The notes below the pieces were generated by a model. It saw only the letters and a program-made list of their open reading frames with translations. It had not been told where the DNA came from and did not search any database. A stretch of 64,000 nucleotides of DNA from Actinoplanes lutulentus (GTDB taxonomy: Bacteria; Actinomycetota; Actinomycetes; Mycobacteriales; Micromonosporaceae), in assembly GCF_003259845.1 (NCBI RefSeq), contig NZ_QLMJ01000023.1:1-64000 (forward strand), read 5' to 3'. Positions 18,409 to 26,089 of this stretch are shown here, one piece after another. Both the position numbers and the translations under genes were made by a program. How positions within the stretch are numbered: position 1 is the first letter of the stretch; the number at the start of each line of letters is the position of its first letter.

Positions 18409-19344
18409 TTACCGGGCCTTGGCGTGTCGGTCCAGGCTGAGCCAGTCGTCGTACCGCTCGCCGGTGACCTCCTGGAGCAGGGCGATGTCCTCGGCGAAGT
18501 ACGGCAGCAACGCGGCCCGCTCCTCCGGCGTGGTCACCGGGCGGTTGCCCCGCTTGCGGTGCAGCAGGGTGAGCAGCGGACCACGCGCGGCCAGGCGCAG
18601 CGGCACCGGGAAATGATGCCCGAAGGTGCCGCCGGCGCGCAGCAGGCCACGCAGCACCTGGTTCACCGCGGTGTCCTCGACGAAGTGCCGGTTCACGTTC
18701 TCTTTCGGGATCGCGGTGAGCACACCGGTTCGCACACCGAGGAACGAGCAGACCCGGTCGAGGGTCCGCGCCGGCTCGTCCTTGAGGTCGCGGTACCGCA
18801 GCAGCAGCACCTGCTCGCGAGGGAAGTGCTGGTAGAGGTGCTGGAGCTGCTCGCCGTAGAGGCCCAGCCCGATGTAGTGCCAGAAGTCCGCCCAGTGCGC
18901 GACCTTGCGCTCCTGTTCGGCGTGGCAGGCCTCCAGGAAATCGGCCTTCTCCTCCAGCCCGGCGACCCACAGGTGGGTCCAGTTGGAGTGCGCGCGGTCC
19001 ACCGGGTCACGCAGCAGGATGATCAGTTTGGCGTCCGGGGTCAGCTTCGCGATCCGCTCGTGCGCCTTCAGGTCGTACAGATAGAAGGGTGTCGCCTCGC
19101 CCAGCAGCGCGCCGTCCGGCGCCGGGTCGAACAACGCCTCGTACTCGTCCTGACGCCAGATGTGCTCCTGGTACGTCTGGACGTCGCCGGGCCCGCCGAT
19201 CGTGGGTGGCGGGCCGTCGGAGAGGAAGAACTTCGGCTCCTTGACCGACGGCAGGAACAGCTCCGGATGACCCACCAGCGCGGCGTGCAGAGCCGTGGTG
19301 CCGGCTTTGGGCACGCCGGCGATCAGGAAATCGGGTAGTGACAT
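18409..19344 (-). CDS. PAPS-dependent sulfotransferase
   Basis: The 311-residue protein carries both PAPS signatures: the 5'-phosphosulfate loop AGVPKAGTT at residues 9-17 and the 3'-phosphate site LRDPVDRAHSNW near 110-121. It transfers sulfate from PAPS to a hydroxyl or amine of a carbohydrate, lipid or small molecule. GAGGGGG precedes the ATG. Such genes in actinomycetes can belong to secondary metabolism or to cell-surface glycan or lipid modification. The neighbouring beta-propeller glycosidase hints at a carbohydrate substrate, but that is inference. Confidence 0.88.
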   Translation of the reverse strand: MSLPDFLIAGVPKAGTTALHAALVGHPELFLPSVKEPKFFLSDGPPPTIGGPGDVQTYQEHIWRQDEYEALFDPAPDGALLGEATPFYLYDLKAHERIAKLTPDAKLIILLRDPVDRAHSNWTHLWVAGLEEKADFLEACHAEQERKVAHWADFWHYIGLGLYGEQLQHLYQHFPREQVLLLRYRDLKDEPARTLDRVCSFLGVRTGVLTAIPKENVNRHFVEDTAVNQVLRGLLRAGGTFGHHFPVPLRLAARGPLLTLLHRKRGNRPVTTPEERAALLPYFAEDIALLQEVTGERYDDWLSLDRHAKAR

Positions 19345-19753
19345 CTGCGCCCCCTCGGGCTCTCACTCGAAAGTAAGAGTTAGCCTACAGATTCACTAGG
19401 ATTTGGCAGCCCGGCGCCCATGTGGTGGACGTCTCATCGCAGCCACCGGTGCCACCATCTGTCCCCCCGGCGGAACCGCGGGCACCGCCCCGGTTCACAC
19501 AGCGCGCACTCGGTGCCGCGCCGGTGATGCTCATGCGCCCGATGCGGATGTCCGCAAACACAGTCGCTCATCCGGCGAGTGTCCCACACCTCTGGCCTTA
19601 TGCCATTACGCCGAGTAATCTTCGCCTTTCTCCGGCACGCTCAGCAGCGGATACTCGGTCACAGATGGATGACACAGAGTAATGTGTGAACTTTTGTTCG
19701 CCCGCCGACGTATCGGAGAACGACAGGGAAGCTCTACCCCGGGAGCGCGCACC
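19345..19753. other. Divergent promoter region
   Basis: This holds the promoters of the leftward sulfotransferase and the rightward unknown gene. An A/T-richer patch near 19370-19410 is a likely sulfotransferase promoter. I see no gene: the open frames have neither ribosome sites nor recognisable families. Confidence 0.4.
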
Positions 19754-20416
19754 ATGTTCCGGTTAATCCAGCTGCACACCGACGACGGTGTGCCCCGCAT
19801 CGGCGTCGACCCAGACGGATACGTCAGCGCCCGCGCCGCCCTTGCCCACTACCGCACCGTGCCGACGACCTACTTCGCCGTCGGGCGTTTCGACCACGAG
19901 GGCACGCTCACCGAGGTGATCCTCGACCCGATCTGCGGCCTCGACGGCGCCTGCCAGCGGCCGGCGTCCGTGGTCCACGCGAAGACCTTCGAACGCCTCT
20001 GCGAGCGCTGCTCCTCCGGCCTCGACGTGCTCACCGTTCCGCAGCTGGCCCGCCGGCTCGGCATCGCCTGCCGGCTCGCGCCGTCGGTGGCCCGTTTCCG
20101 GCAGTCCTCGATCGGCGGCGTCCGAGCGCCGTCCGGCAACCGGATCGCCCGCGAGTTCCCCGACCACGTGCACGACGTGGCCTGGCGGATGCAGCTCTGC
20201 TCCGAGCTGGTGGAGAGCCGGACCGCGCTCAACGGCCTGCTCATCGGCACCGGCGCGCTCACCCACCGGCAGGTGCTCGATCTGTTCCCGGCCCTCTGCG
20301 CCCTCGGCGACGAGCTGCCGGCACAGGTCCGCTCCGACCTGTGCCGGGCCACGGCTCGGCCGCTCTCCCCCGCCGGCGTCGCCGGCCTGCGGCTGGGCCT
20401 CAGCTTCACAGCCTGA
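19754..20416 (+). CDS. Hypothetical protein with paired Cys motifs
   Basis: I do not recognise this 220-residue protein. It is likely cytosolic. It has C-x5-C (DPICGLDGACQ) and C-x2-C (LCERC) near residues 58-95, which could bind a metal. The C-terminal half is helical. ATG 19754 is chosen, with GGGAGCG upstream; an in-frame ATG at 19682 would add 24 residues. Codon 4 is the rare leucine codon TTA (19763-19765), suggesting possible bldA-type translational control. The 3' end overlaps the convergent ScyD-like gene by 11 bases. Confidence 0.6.
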   Translation: MFRLIQLHTDDGVPRIGVDPDGYVSARAALAHYRTVPTTYFAVGRFDHEGTLTEVILDPICGLDGACQRPASVVHAKTFERLCERCSSGLDVLTVPQLARRLGIACRLAPSVARFRQSSIGGVRAPSGNRIAREFPDHVHDVAWRMQLCSELVESRTALNGLLIGTGALTHRQVLDLFPALCALGDELPAQVRSDLCRATARPLSPAGVAGLRLGLSFTA

Positions 20417-21479
20417 CGCGCACCACCGAACCCGTCCCCTGACAGACACTGCAGTTCGTGACGTACGCGTACTTCCCGCGGATCGCCACACCACCGGGCG
20501 CGGTCAGCCCGGCCGACGCCACCACGGTGTGCCTGCCCTTGCGGTCCACCCGGATCAGGGCGCCGGTGCGGTCACCGGAGAGCAGTCCCTTGTGGGCGAT
20601 CTCCAACGCGTACAGCCGGCCGTCGGGCGCCCAGGCCAGGTCGATGATGTTCGTGAATCCGGACGCGAAGACCCGGGGCGCCTGCCCCGGCACGACCCGC
20701 CAGATCCGCGCCTGACCGGCCGGGAACGGGAACCCGGTCAGCTCGCTGACGTAGTACGCGCCGTCCGGGCCCCGGTTCACCGACGTCGGCACCGCCTCCA
20801 TGCCGATCGTGGTGCCGTCCGGCGCTGTCACCGGACGCCGCGGGAACGTCGCGACCGTGGTGATCCGGCCGCGCCGGCCGACCCGGACCAGCGCGTTGCC
20901 GCCGGCGTCCACCACGAACTGGCCGCTGCCGGTGGCAAGCAGGCCGTTCGGGTTGGTGTCCGGCGGCTTCACCCCGTCCGGGTTGGCGCTCTTCTCGTAC
21001 GCGCCGATGTCGGCCAGCACGGACGGTGAGCGGCCGGCCCGGTACAGCTTCGCCATGCCGGCCAGCTGCGGCACCTGGGTACGCAGGTCGGGGCTGCCGC
21101 CGAGACCAACCGTGTAGTACAGCCGGCCGTCCTCACCGATCGCCACGTCCGACGGGCCGGTCGCCTCGGCACCCTCCGGCGACGCGAGCGACGGGAGCTT
21201 CGACAGCACCCGCCACTGCCGGCCCTGCGAGACGACAGTGATCGCCCCGGACCGGCCGAAACAGACCTCGCCGCCCTCCGGCCCGGCCTGACACGGCCCC
21301 GCGCCACCCCGGCCGGACTCGGCGACGTAGAGCTCGCCGTGCGTACCGAAGGTGATGCCTCGTGGGTTGTCCAAGCCGGTGGCGATCGTCCTGACGGTCG
21401 GGGCGGCCGCGACCGGCGTTGCTGGGACGAGGAGCGCGGCTGCCCCCACGACGGCCGCGACAACACTCTTGGTGATCAT
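20406..21479 (-). CDS. ScyD/ScyE-family exported beta-propeller protein
   Basis: The 357-residue product has a signal peptide (MITKSVVAAVVGAAALLVPA..., cleavage near residue 27), then NHL/ScyD-like repeats such as LDNPRGITFGTHGELYVAES, GPSDVAIGEDGRLYYTVG and IIDLAWAPDGRLYALEI. ScyD and ScyE are named from cyanobacterial scytonemin clusters, but actinobacterial members are common outside them and lack a known role. ATG 21479 has GGGGGAG upstream. It is probably secreted. A C-x2-C pair (TNCSVCQG) near the end may form a disulfide. Confidence 0.85.
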   Translation of the reverse strand: MITKSVVAAVVGAAALLVPATPVAAAPTVRTIATGLDNPRGITFGTHGELYVAESGRGGAGPCQAGPEGGEVCFGRSGAITVVSQGRQWRVLSKLPSLASPEGAEATGPSDVAIGEDGRLYYTVGLGGSPDLRTQVPQLAGMAKLYRAGRSPSVLADIGAYEKSANPDGVKPPDTNPNGLLATGSGQFVVDAGGNALVRVGRRGRITTVATFPRRPVTAPDGTTIGMEAVPTSVNRGPDGAYYVSELTGFPFPAGQARIWRVVPGQAPRVFASGFTNIIDLAWAPDGRLYALEIAHKGLLSGDRTGALIRVDRKGRHTVVASAGLTAPGGVAIRGKYAYVTNCSVCQGTGSVVRVRL

Positions 21480-21591
21480 CCAACTCCCCCATGCGTTCGG
21501 ATACCTTCGCCAGGTTCCCGGCTCGAAAGGTCCGGCGGCCCTGAAGAGTCCTCGATCCGACCCCGGTAGGAGTACCGGTACGGTCACCCGC

Positions 21592-22254
21592 ATGACGTGC
21601 ACGTTCGCGGATCTCGTCACACGCGCTCACGGTCTCGTTCGTGACGGCCGTCGTCGCGCTGTCCTCGGCATCGCCGGACCGCCCGGCGCCGGCAAGACCA
21701 CGCTCGCCGCGCATCTGGTCGCGGCCCTGGCCGGCATCAACGGCCCGGACTGGGTGGCGCACGTGCCGATGGACGGCTTCCACCTCGCCGACGTCGAACT
21801 CGACCGCCTCGGCCTGCGCGACCGCAAGGGTGCCCCGGACACGTTCGACGCCTACGGGTACGCCGCACTGCTGCGCCGCCTCGTCGAGGACCAGGACCCG
21901 ATGATCTACGCGCCGGGTTTCGAGCGGGTTCTCGAACAGCCGATCGCGGGGGTTATTCCCGTACCCAAGAAAGCTCGTCTGATCGTCACCGAGGGCAACT
22001 ATCTGCTGCTCGACGACGAGCGCTGGAAGCCGGTGCGCGCGTTGCTCGCCGAGGTCTGGTACGCCGATCTCGACCCGGCCGAACGACTCCGCCGCCTGGT
22101 CGAGCGGCACGAGCGGTTCGGCAAGGCGCACGACGACGCGGTGGCCTGGGCGACCGGCACCGACGAACGCAACGCCGAGGTGATCGCCACCACCCGCTCG
22201 CGGGCCGATCTCCTGGTCGAACCTGTGCTGCTTCACAGCTTGCGACCAGCCTGA
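21592..22254 (+). CDS. Nucleoside/pantothenate-kinase-like P-loop kinase
   Basis: The 220-residue protein has a Walker A loop GIAGPPGAGKTT near residues 26-37, then MDGFHLADVELDRLG and APDTFDAYGY, the pattern of the PRK/uridine-kinase/type I pantothenate-kinase superfamily. IVTEGNYLLLDDERW and RLRRLVERHERFGK also fit these small-molecule kinases. Actinobacterial relatives are annotated as nucleoside or fructose kinases; the substrate cannot be decided by eye. ATG 21592 was chosen over a long upstream open frame that overlaps the ScyD-like gene. Confidence 0.85.
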   Translation: MTCTFADLVTRAHGLVRDGRRRAVLGIAGPPGAGKTTLAAHLVAALAGINGPDWVAHVPMDGFHLADVELDRLGLRDRKGAPDTFDAYGYAALLRRLVEDQDPMIYAPGFERVLEQPIAGVIPVPKKARLIVTEGNYLLLDDERWKPVRALLAEVWYADLDPAERLRRLVERHERFGKAHDDAVAWATGTDERNAEVIATTRSRADLLVEPVLLHSLRPA

Positions 22255-22291
22255 ACGGGTTTTGTCGGACCCGCGTGGCATGCTTGCGCTC

Positions 22292-23473
22292 ATGTCAGTG
22301 GGTGAGGCGGTCGAGAGCGAGCCGAAACGTCGCTCGCCACGACGCGCGATCTTCGGTTTCGTGGTGCTGGCGGTCGTGGCGCTGCTCTTCGGCGTGCCAC
22401 TGGTGACGCTGCTCTGGTCCGGCAACGACTGGCCCCTCGGGGTCGAGCTCGCCGGCACCGCGCTCGTCGTCCTGGCCGCGCTCGGCTTCCCGGTGCTGAT
22501 GTTCCGCGGCCACGGCGGTCACAGCGACACCGCCTCCCGCATCGCCGACACCCTGCTCGGCGTGGTCTGGGTGCTCTTCACCTGGTCGGTGATCGGCCAG
22601 GCCTTCGGCCTCGCCCTCCGCCTCGCCGGCGTCGACGATCCGGTGCGCTCCCGGGTGGTCACCGCGGTGGTCCTTCTGATCGCCTCGGTCCTGCTCCTCT
22701 GGGGGTACGCGGAAGCGATGCGCGTCTCAAGAGTGAGGCGCGTCGACGTCACGATCCCCCGTCTGGGCCCCGGCCTCGACGGGCTACGCGTCGTCCTGAT
22801 CACCGACACGCACTACGGCCCGATCGACCGCACCCGCTGGTCACAGGGCGTCACCAAGGTGATCAACTCACTGGACCCGGACATCGTGGCCCACACCGGC
22901 GACATCGCCGACGGCGAGGTCCAGCAGCGCCTCTCGATGGCCGCCCCGCTCGCCGACGTCCAGGCTCGGTTCGCCCGGGTCTACGTCACGGGCAACCACG
23001 AATACTTCAGCGGCGCCCTCGGCTGGGTCGAGCACATGACGTCGCTGGGCTGGGACGCCCTGCACAACCGCCACCTGGTCGTCACCCGGGGCGGCGACTC
23101 CCTGATCGTCGCCGGCGTCGACGACCGCACCGCCGCCGGCTCCGGCCTGCCCGGCCACCACACCGACCACGAGGCCGCCCTGGCCGGCGCCGACCCGTCG
23201 CTGCCGATCCTGCTCCTGGCCCACCAGCCCCACCAGATCACCGGCGCCGTCTCCCACGGCGTCGACCTCCAGCTCTCCGGCCACACCCACGGCGGCCAGA
23301 TGTGGCCCTTCCACTACCTGGTCCGCCTCGACCAGCCGGTCCTGCAGGGCCTGTCCCGCCACTCCGAGCGAACCCAGCTCTACACCAGCCGCGGCACCGG
23401 CTTCTGGGGCCCGCCGTTCCGCATCTTCGCCCCCAGCGAGATCACCCTCCTAACCCTCCACACCCCGAGGTAA
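22292..23473 (+). CDS. Membrane-anchored metallophosphoesterase
   Basis: The 393-residue protein has about four N-terminal membrane segments (to about residue 140) and a C-terminal calcineurin-like phosphoesterase. Its metal motifs are DTHYG, GDIADG, GNHEY and GHTHGGQ, in the usual order for a dinuclear site. It resembles the YaeI/YkuE-type membrane phosphoesterases. Starts at TTG 22262 and ATG 22280 are possible, but ATG 22292 gives a typical short basic N-terminus. The kinase-like gene ends 37 bases upstream, so the two may be co-transcribed. Confidence 0.9.
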   Translation: MSVGEAVESEPKRRSPRRAIFGFVVLAVVALLFGVPLVTLLWSGNDWPLGVELAGTALVVLAALGFPVLMFRGHGGHSDTASRIADTLLGVVWVLFTWSVIGQAFGLALRLAGVDDPVRSRVVTAVVLLIASVLLLWGYAEAMRVSRVRRVDVTIPRLGPGLDGLRVVLITDTHYGPIDRTRWSQGVTKVINSLDPDIVAHTGDIADGEVQQRLSMAAPLADVQARFARVYVTGNHEYFSGALGWVEHMTSLGWDALHNRHLVVTRGGDSLIVAGVDDRTAAGSGLPGHHTDHEAALAGADPSLPILLLAHQPHQITGAVSHGVDLQLSGHTHGGQMWPFHYLVRLDQPVLQGLSRHSERTQLYTSRGTGFWGPPFRIFAPSEITLLTLHTPR

Positions 23474-24351
23474 CGCCCGCTCTTCGCCAGCCCTATCCCC
23501 CACGGGGCCCGCGCCACCGCTTCACCGGCTGGCGCCCGCGTTCAAGCGGCGCTGACTGCCCGGGCGCCCCGACACCGGCGCACACCACTCGCGGGGACGT
23601 TCCCGCCCAGGGCTGCCCGCCGCGGTACGCACCACCCAGCGGCCATTCACGTAGTGGTCATTGCCAGGGCGCCACCCCACGCAACGTTCTCACCGCCCGG
23701 GCGCGGCGCACGGGGCGTCACCACGCGTGCTGCCGTTCACCGCCCCATGCCCGCGTGCTGCCGTTCACCGACCAAGCCCGCTTGCTGCCGTTTACCGCCG
23801 ATTGCCCGCATGCCGCCCTTCGCCGCCCTCGCTGCCGGCGCCTTGGCCCTCCCCATCTCCCGAACTTGGCAACTTCGCGTCGCTCGTCCTTCGCCATTGC
23901 GGTGGTGGGCGGCCCCAGGTCAGGAAAGCTTTCGACAGGTACCTGGTGTCTTGCCCGGCGGTGCGGTGTCCACGATGCTCGCCCGCTGCAGCCAGAAAGC
24001 CAGCGGCATCACCCACCTCGCCGGGGCCTCACGCAAAGTGAGCGCGAAGGAGACGGTCCCGCCGTCGCCGGCCGAATCTTGGTAACCCTTAGGTGCTCTG
24101 ACCCCCACGGAATTCCACAAAGCGCGCACTCCCCACTGTTTGTGGTAGCAGCGCGTCACCAAGGAATTCGCGGATCACCACGCCGAGCGCGGCCTCCCCG
24201 GAAACTCGTGCGGTTGTGGTCGATCGGACGGCAAAACCGCACAAGATCTGTGAACGGCAACCCACCACGAGCCGCCGCGCCACTCACCGCCACGCCGCTC
24301 GTCGCTCACCGCCCCGCCGACCTCGTTGGCCCCACCAGCGCCGACCGTGCC

Positions 24352-24402
24352 GCTGGCGTCGCTGGCGTCGCTGGCGTCGCTGGCGTCGCTGGCGTCGCTG
24401 GC
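24352..24402. repeat. 9-bp tandem array
   Basis: The unit GCTGGCGTC is repeated exactly 5.7 times. It lies in non-coding sequence; the multiple-of-three length keeps several spurious frames open. Degenerate relatives and a duplicated 18-bp unit follow at about 24470-24550. Confidence 0.85.
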
Positions 24403-24563
24403 CCAGTCGACTCTGCCGTCCCGCCGCCACTGGCCCAGTCGACCCTGCCTGCCAGCCGGCCCCGCCGGCGTCGCCGATCCCGCCGGCGTCACTGGTCCCT
24501 GCGGCGGGGCTGGTCCCCGCAGCGGTGCTGGTCCCCGCAGCGGTGCTGGTGGTCGATGCCGGC

Positions 24564-24613
24564 GATCTTGAGCCTTCTTGTGCGCTCTGGGGTGCGAAAT
24601 CGCTCAAGATCTG
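24564..24613. repeat. GCTCAAGATC inverted repeat
   Basis: GATCTTGAGC (24564-24573) pairs with GCTCAAGATC (24602-24611). The right side continues as ATCGCTCAAGATCTGG, identical to the arm of the longer inverted repeat at 33452-33512. Confidence 0.6.
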
Positions 24614-24661
24614 GGGCGGTTCGGGCTGGTCGGCGCACCCACCGTCAAGCGTCCACAACAG

Positions 24662-24700
24662 ACAGTGATCTTACCGATAGTCATATTCGGACTTCACTGT
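24662..24700. promoter_or_regulatory. Dyad upstream of the flavin monooxygenase
   Basis: ACAGTGA (24662-24668) and TCACTGT (24694-24700) are perfect inverted arms. Inside lies an imperfect second dyad, CCGATA..TATTCGG. It is an A/T-richer patch 60-98 bases before the TTG start, so it could be an operator overlapping the promoter. No regulator gene is adjacent. Confidence 0.4.
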
Positions 24701-24759
24701 GTACGGTGCTTGCGGGGGCGTGGATCACTGACGGACCTCACACACGGGGGAGACACAGC

Positions 24760-25983
24760 TTGCGCAACATCCTGATAGTCGGCGCCGGCCAGGCCGGACT
24801 CCAGCTGGCACTGAGCCTCAAGGCCGAGGGTCACCAGGTCACTCTCATGTCGGCGCGTACGCCCGCCGAGATCCGGGCCGGCCGGCCGACCTCGACCCAG
24901 GCCATGTTCGATCCGGCTCTGGAGCTGGAGCGCGCCTACGGCCTGAACCACTGGGACCAGGCCGCACCGCCCATTCACGGCCTGCACGTGATGCTGGCCG
25001 CCCCGCCGGGGAACCTCGCACTTCAGTTCACCGCGCCGCTGGACCGGCCGGCCTACTCCACCGACCAGCGGATCAAGTTCGCCCAGTGGCTGACCGAGGC
25101 CGAGCAGGCCGGGGTCGACGTCATCTACCAGCCGGTGAGCCTCAGCTACCTTCAAGCGCTGACGCCGCGGTACGACCTGACGATCGTCGCGGCCGGCCGT
25201 GGCGACCTCGTCGAGGCGTTCGACCGTGATCCGGACCGGTCACCGTACACAGAGCCGCAGCGCGCCCTGGCCGTCGCGTACGTGCACGGGCTGGCGCCGG
25301 ATCCGGCCTGGCCGGAGCCGCACGTGGAGTTTCACGCGATCCCGGGTCTCGGCGAGCTGTTCGTGATCCCGTCGCTGACGACGAGCGGGCCCTGCGACAT
25401 CCTGTTCTGGGAGGCCATCCCGGGCGGCCCGCTCGACGTGTTCGAGAACCAGCCGGCCGAGAACCACCTGGAGATCACGCTCGGCCTGATCAAGGAGAAC
25501 CTGCCCTGGTTCTCCGAACGGTGCGGCGACGTCACGCTCACCGACGACCAGGCGACGATCAGGGGCCGGTTCACCCCGGCCGTCCGCAAGCCGGTGGCGC
25601 ACCTGCCCGGCGGCGGCATCGCGCTCGGCATCGGCGACATCGTGATCTCCAACGACCCGATCACCGGGCAGGGATCGAACACCGCGGCGAAGGCGGCCGC
25701 CCACTACCTCCAGGCGATTCTGGCGAACGGTGACAAGCCGTTCGACGAGGAGTGGATGACCGTGACCTTCGAGTCGTTCTGGGCGGCGCACGGTCAGGCC
25801 GTGACGCTGTGGACCAACGGGATGCTGCAGCCGCTGCCGCCGCACGCCCAGCAGATCCTCGGCGCGGCGAGCGCCAACCAGACGGTGGCCCGGCGATTCG
25901 CACATGGCTTCGAGGACCCGAACGACCTGCTCACCTGGTTCGCCGACCCGCAAGCAGCGGAGACGTACCTGAGAAGCGTCTGA
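24760..25983 (+). CDS. FAD-dependent monooxygenase, styrene/indole monooxygenase (StyA) type
   Basis: The 407-residue protein starts at TTG 24760 with GGGGGAG seven bases upstream. NILIVGAGQAGLQLALSL at residues 3-20 is the FAD-binding GxGxxG motif. STDQRIKFAQWLTEAEQAG and GQGSNTAAKAAAHY are typical of the StyA/SMOA two-component flavoprotein monooxygenases, which epoxidise styrene or indole with reduced FAD from a StyB reductase. Length matches StyA. No StyB gene lies nearby, so reductant must come from another flavin reductase, or the substrate differs. The ABC exporter gene follows after a hairpin. Confidence 0.85.
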   Translation: MRNILIVGAGQAGLQLALSLKAEGHQVTLMSARTPAEIRAGRPTSTQAMFDPALELERAYGLNHWDQAAPPIHGLHVMLAAPPGNLALQFTAPLDRPAYSTDQRIKFAQWLTEAEQAGVDVIYQPVSLSYLQALTPRYDLTIVAAGRGDLVEAFDRDPDRSPYTEPQRALAVAYVHGLAPDPAWPEPHVEFHAIPGLGELFVIPSLTTSGPCDILFWEAIPGGPLDVFENQPAENHLEITLGLIKENLPWFSERCGDVTLTDDQATIRGRFTPAVRKPVAHLPGGGIALGIGDIVISNDPITGQGSNTAAKAAAHYLQAILANGDKPFDEEWMTVTFESFWAAHGQAVTLWTNGMLQPLPPHAQQILGAASANQTVARRFAHGFEDPNDLLTWFADPQAAETYLRSV

Positions 25984-25987
25984 AAAA

Positions 25988-26040
25988 AGGCCGGGAGACG
26001 GATATGCCGGGAATAAACCGGTTGAGCCGCCTCCCGGCCT
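25988..26040 (-). terminator. Hairpin with reverse-strand T-tract
   Basis: AGGCCGGGAG (25988-25997) pairs perfectly with CTCCCGGCCT (26031-26040). Six A residues precede the left arm, so on the minus strand the stem is followed by TTTTTT. It would terminate leftward transcription, yet both flanking genes run rightward. It could also limit read-through into the ABC gene. Confidence 0.45.
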
Positions 26041-26089
26041 CCGCGCAGGATGGGGGCACCGCTTCCCCCCAACTGCCCGAGGACTATCC

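Larger units (their letters stand above)
23474..24759. other. Long gene-poor intergenic region
   Basis: An open frame spans it in phase with the following gene, but its translation is Pro/Arg/Ala low-complexity sequence and no internal start has support, so I call no gene. It holds four imperfect 27-28-bp units (about 23724-23832, each with a CGCGTGCTGCCGTTCACCG-like core), a 9-bp tandem array at 24352-24402, a short inverted repeat at 24564-24611 and the dyad at 24662-24700. The last 100 bases form the promoter and leader of the flavin monooxygenase. Confidence 0.6.

Noticed and set aside
23724..23832. Possible CRISPR array from the 27-28-bp periodic units
   Set aside because: Whole units are similar, with no alternation of constant repeats and unique spacers, and no cas genes are present.
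24644..24700. tRNA-like or riboswitch fold upstream of the flavin monooxygenase
   Set aside because: Only a simple dyad is present; no cloverleaf or known aptamer pattern can be drawn.
23302..24759. An 893-residue open frame appearing to add about 480 residues before the flavin monooxygenase
   Set aside because: The added part is Pro/Arg/Ala low-complexity sequence that overlaps the metallophosphoesterase gene in another frame. A good ribosome site and the FAD motif place the real start at TTG 24760.
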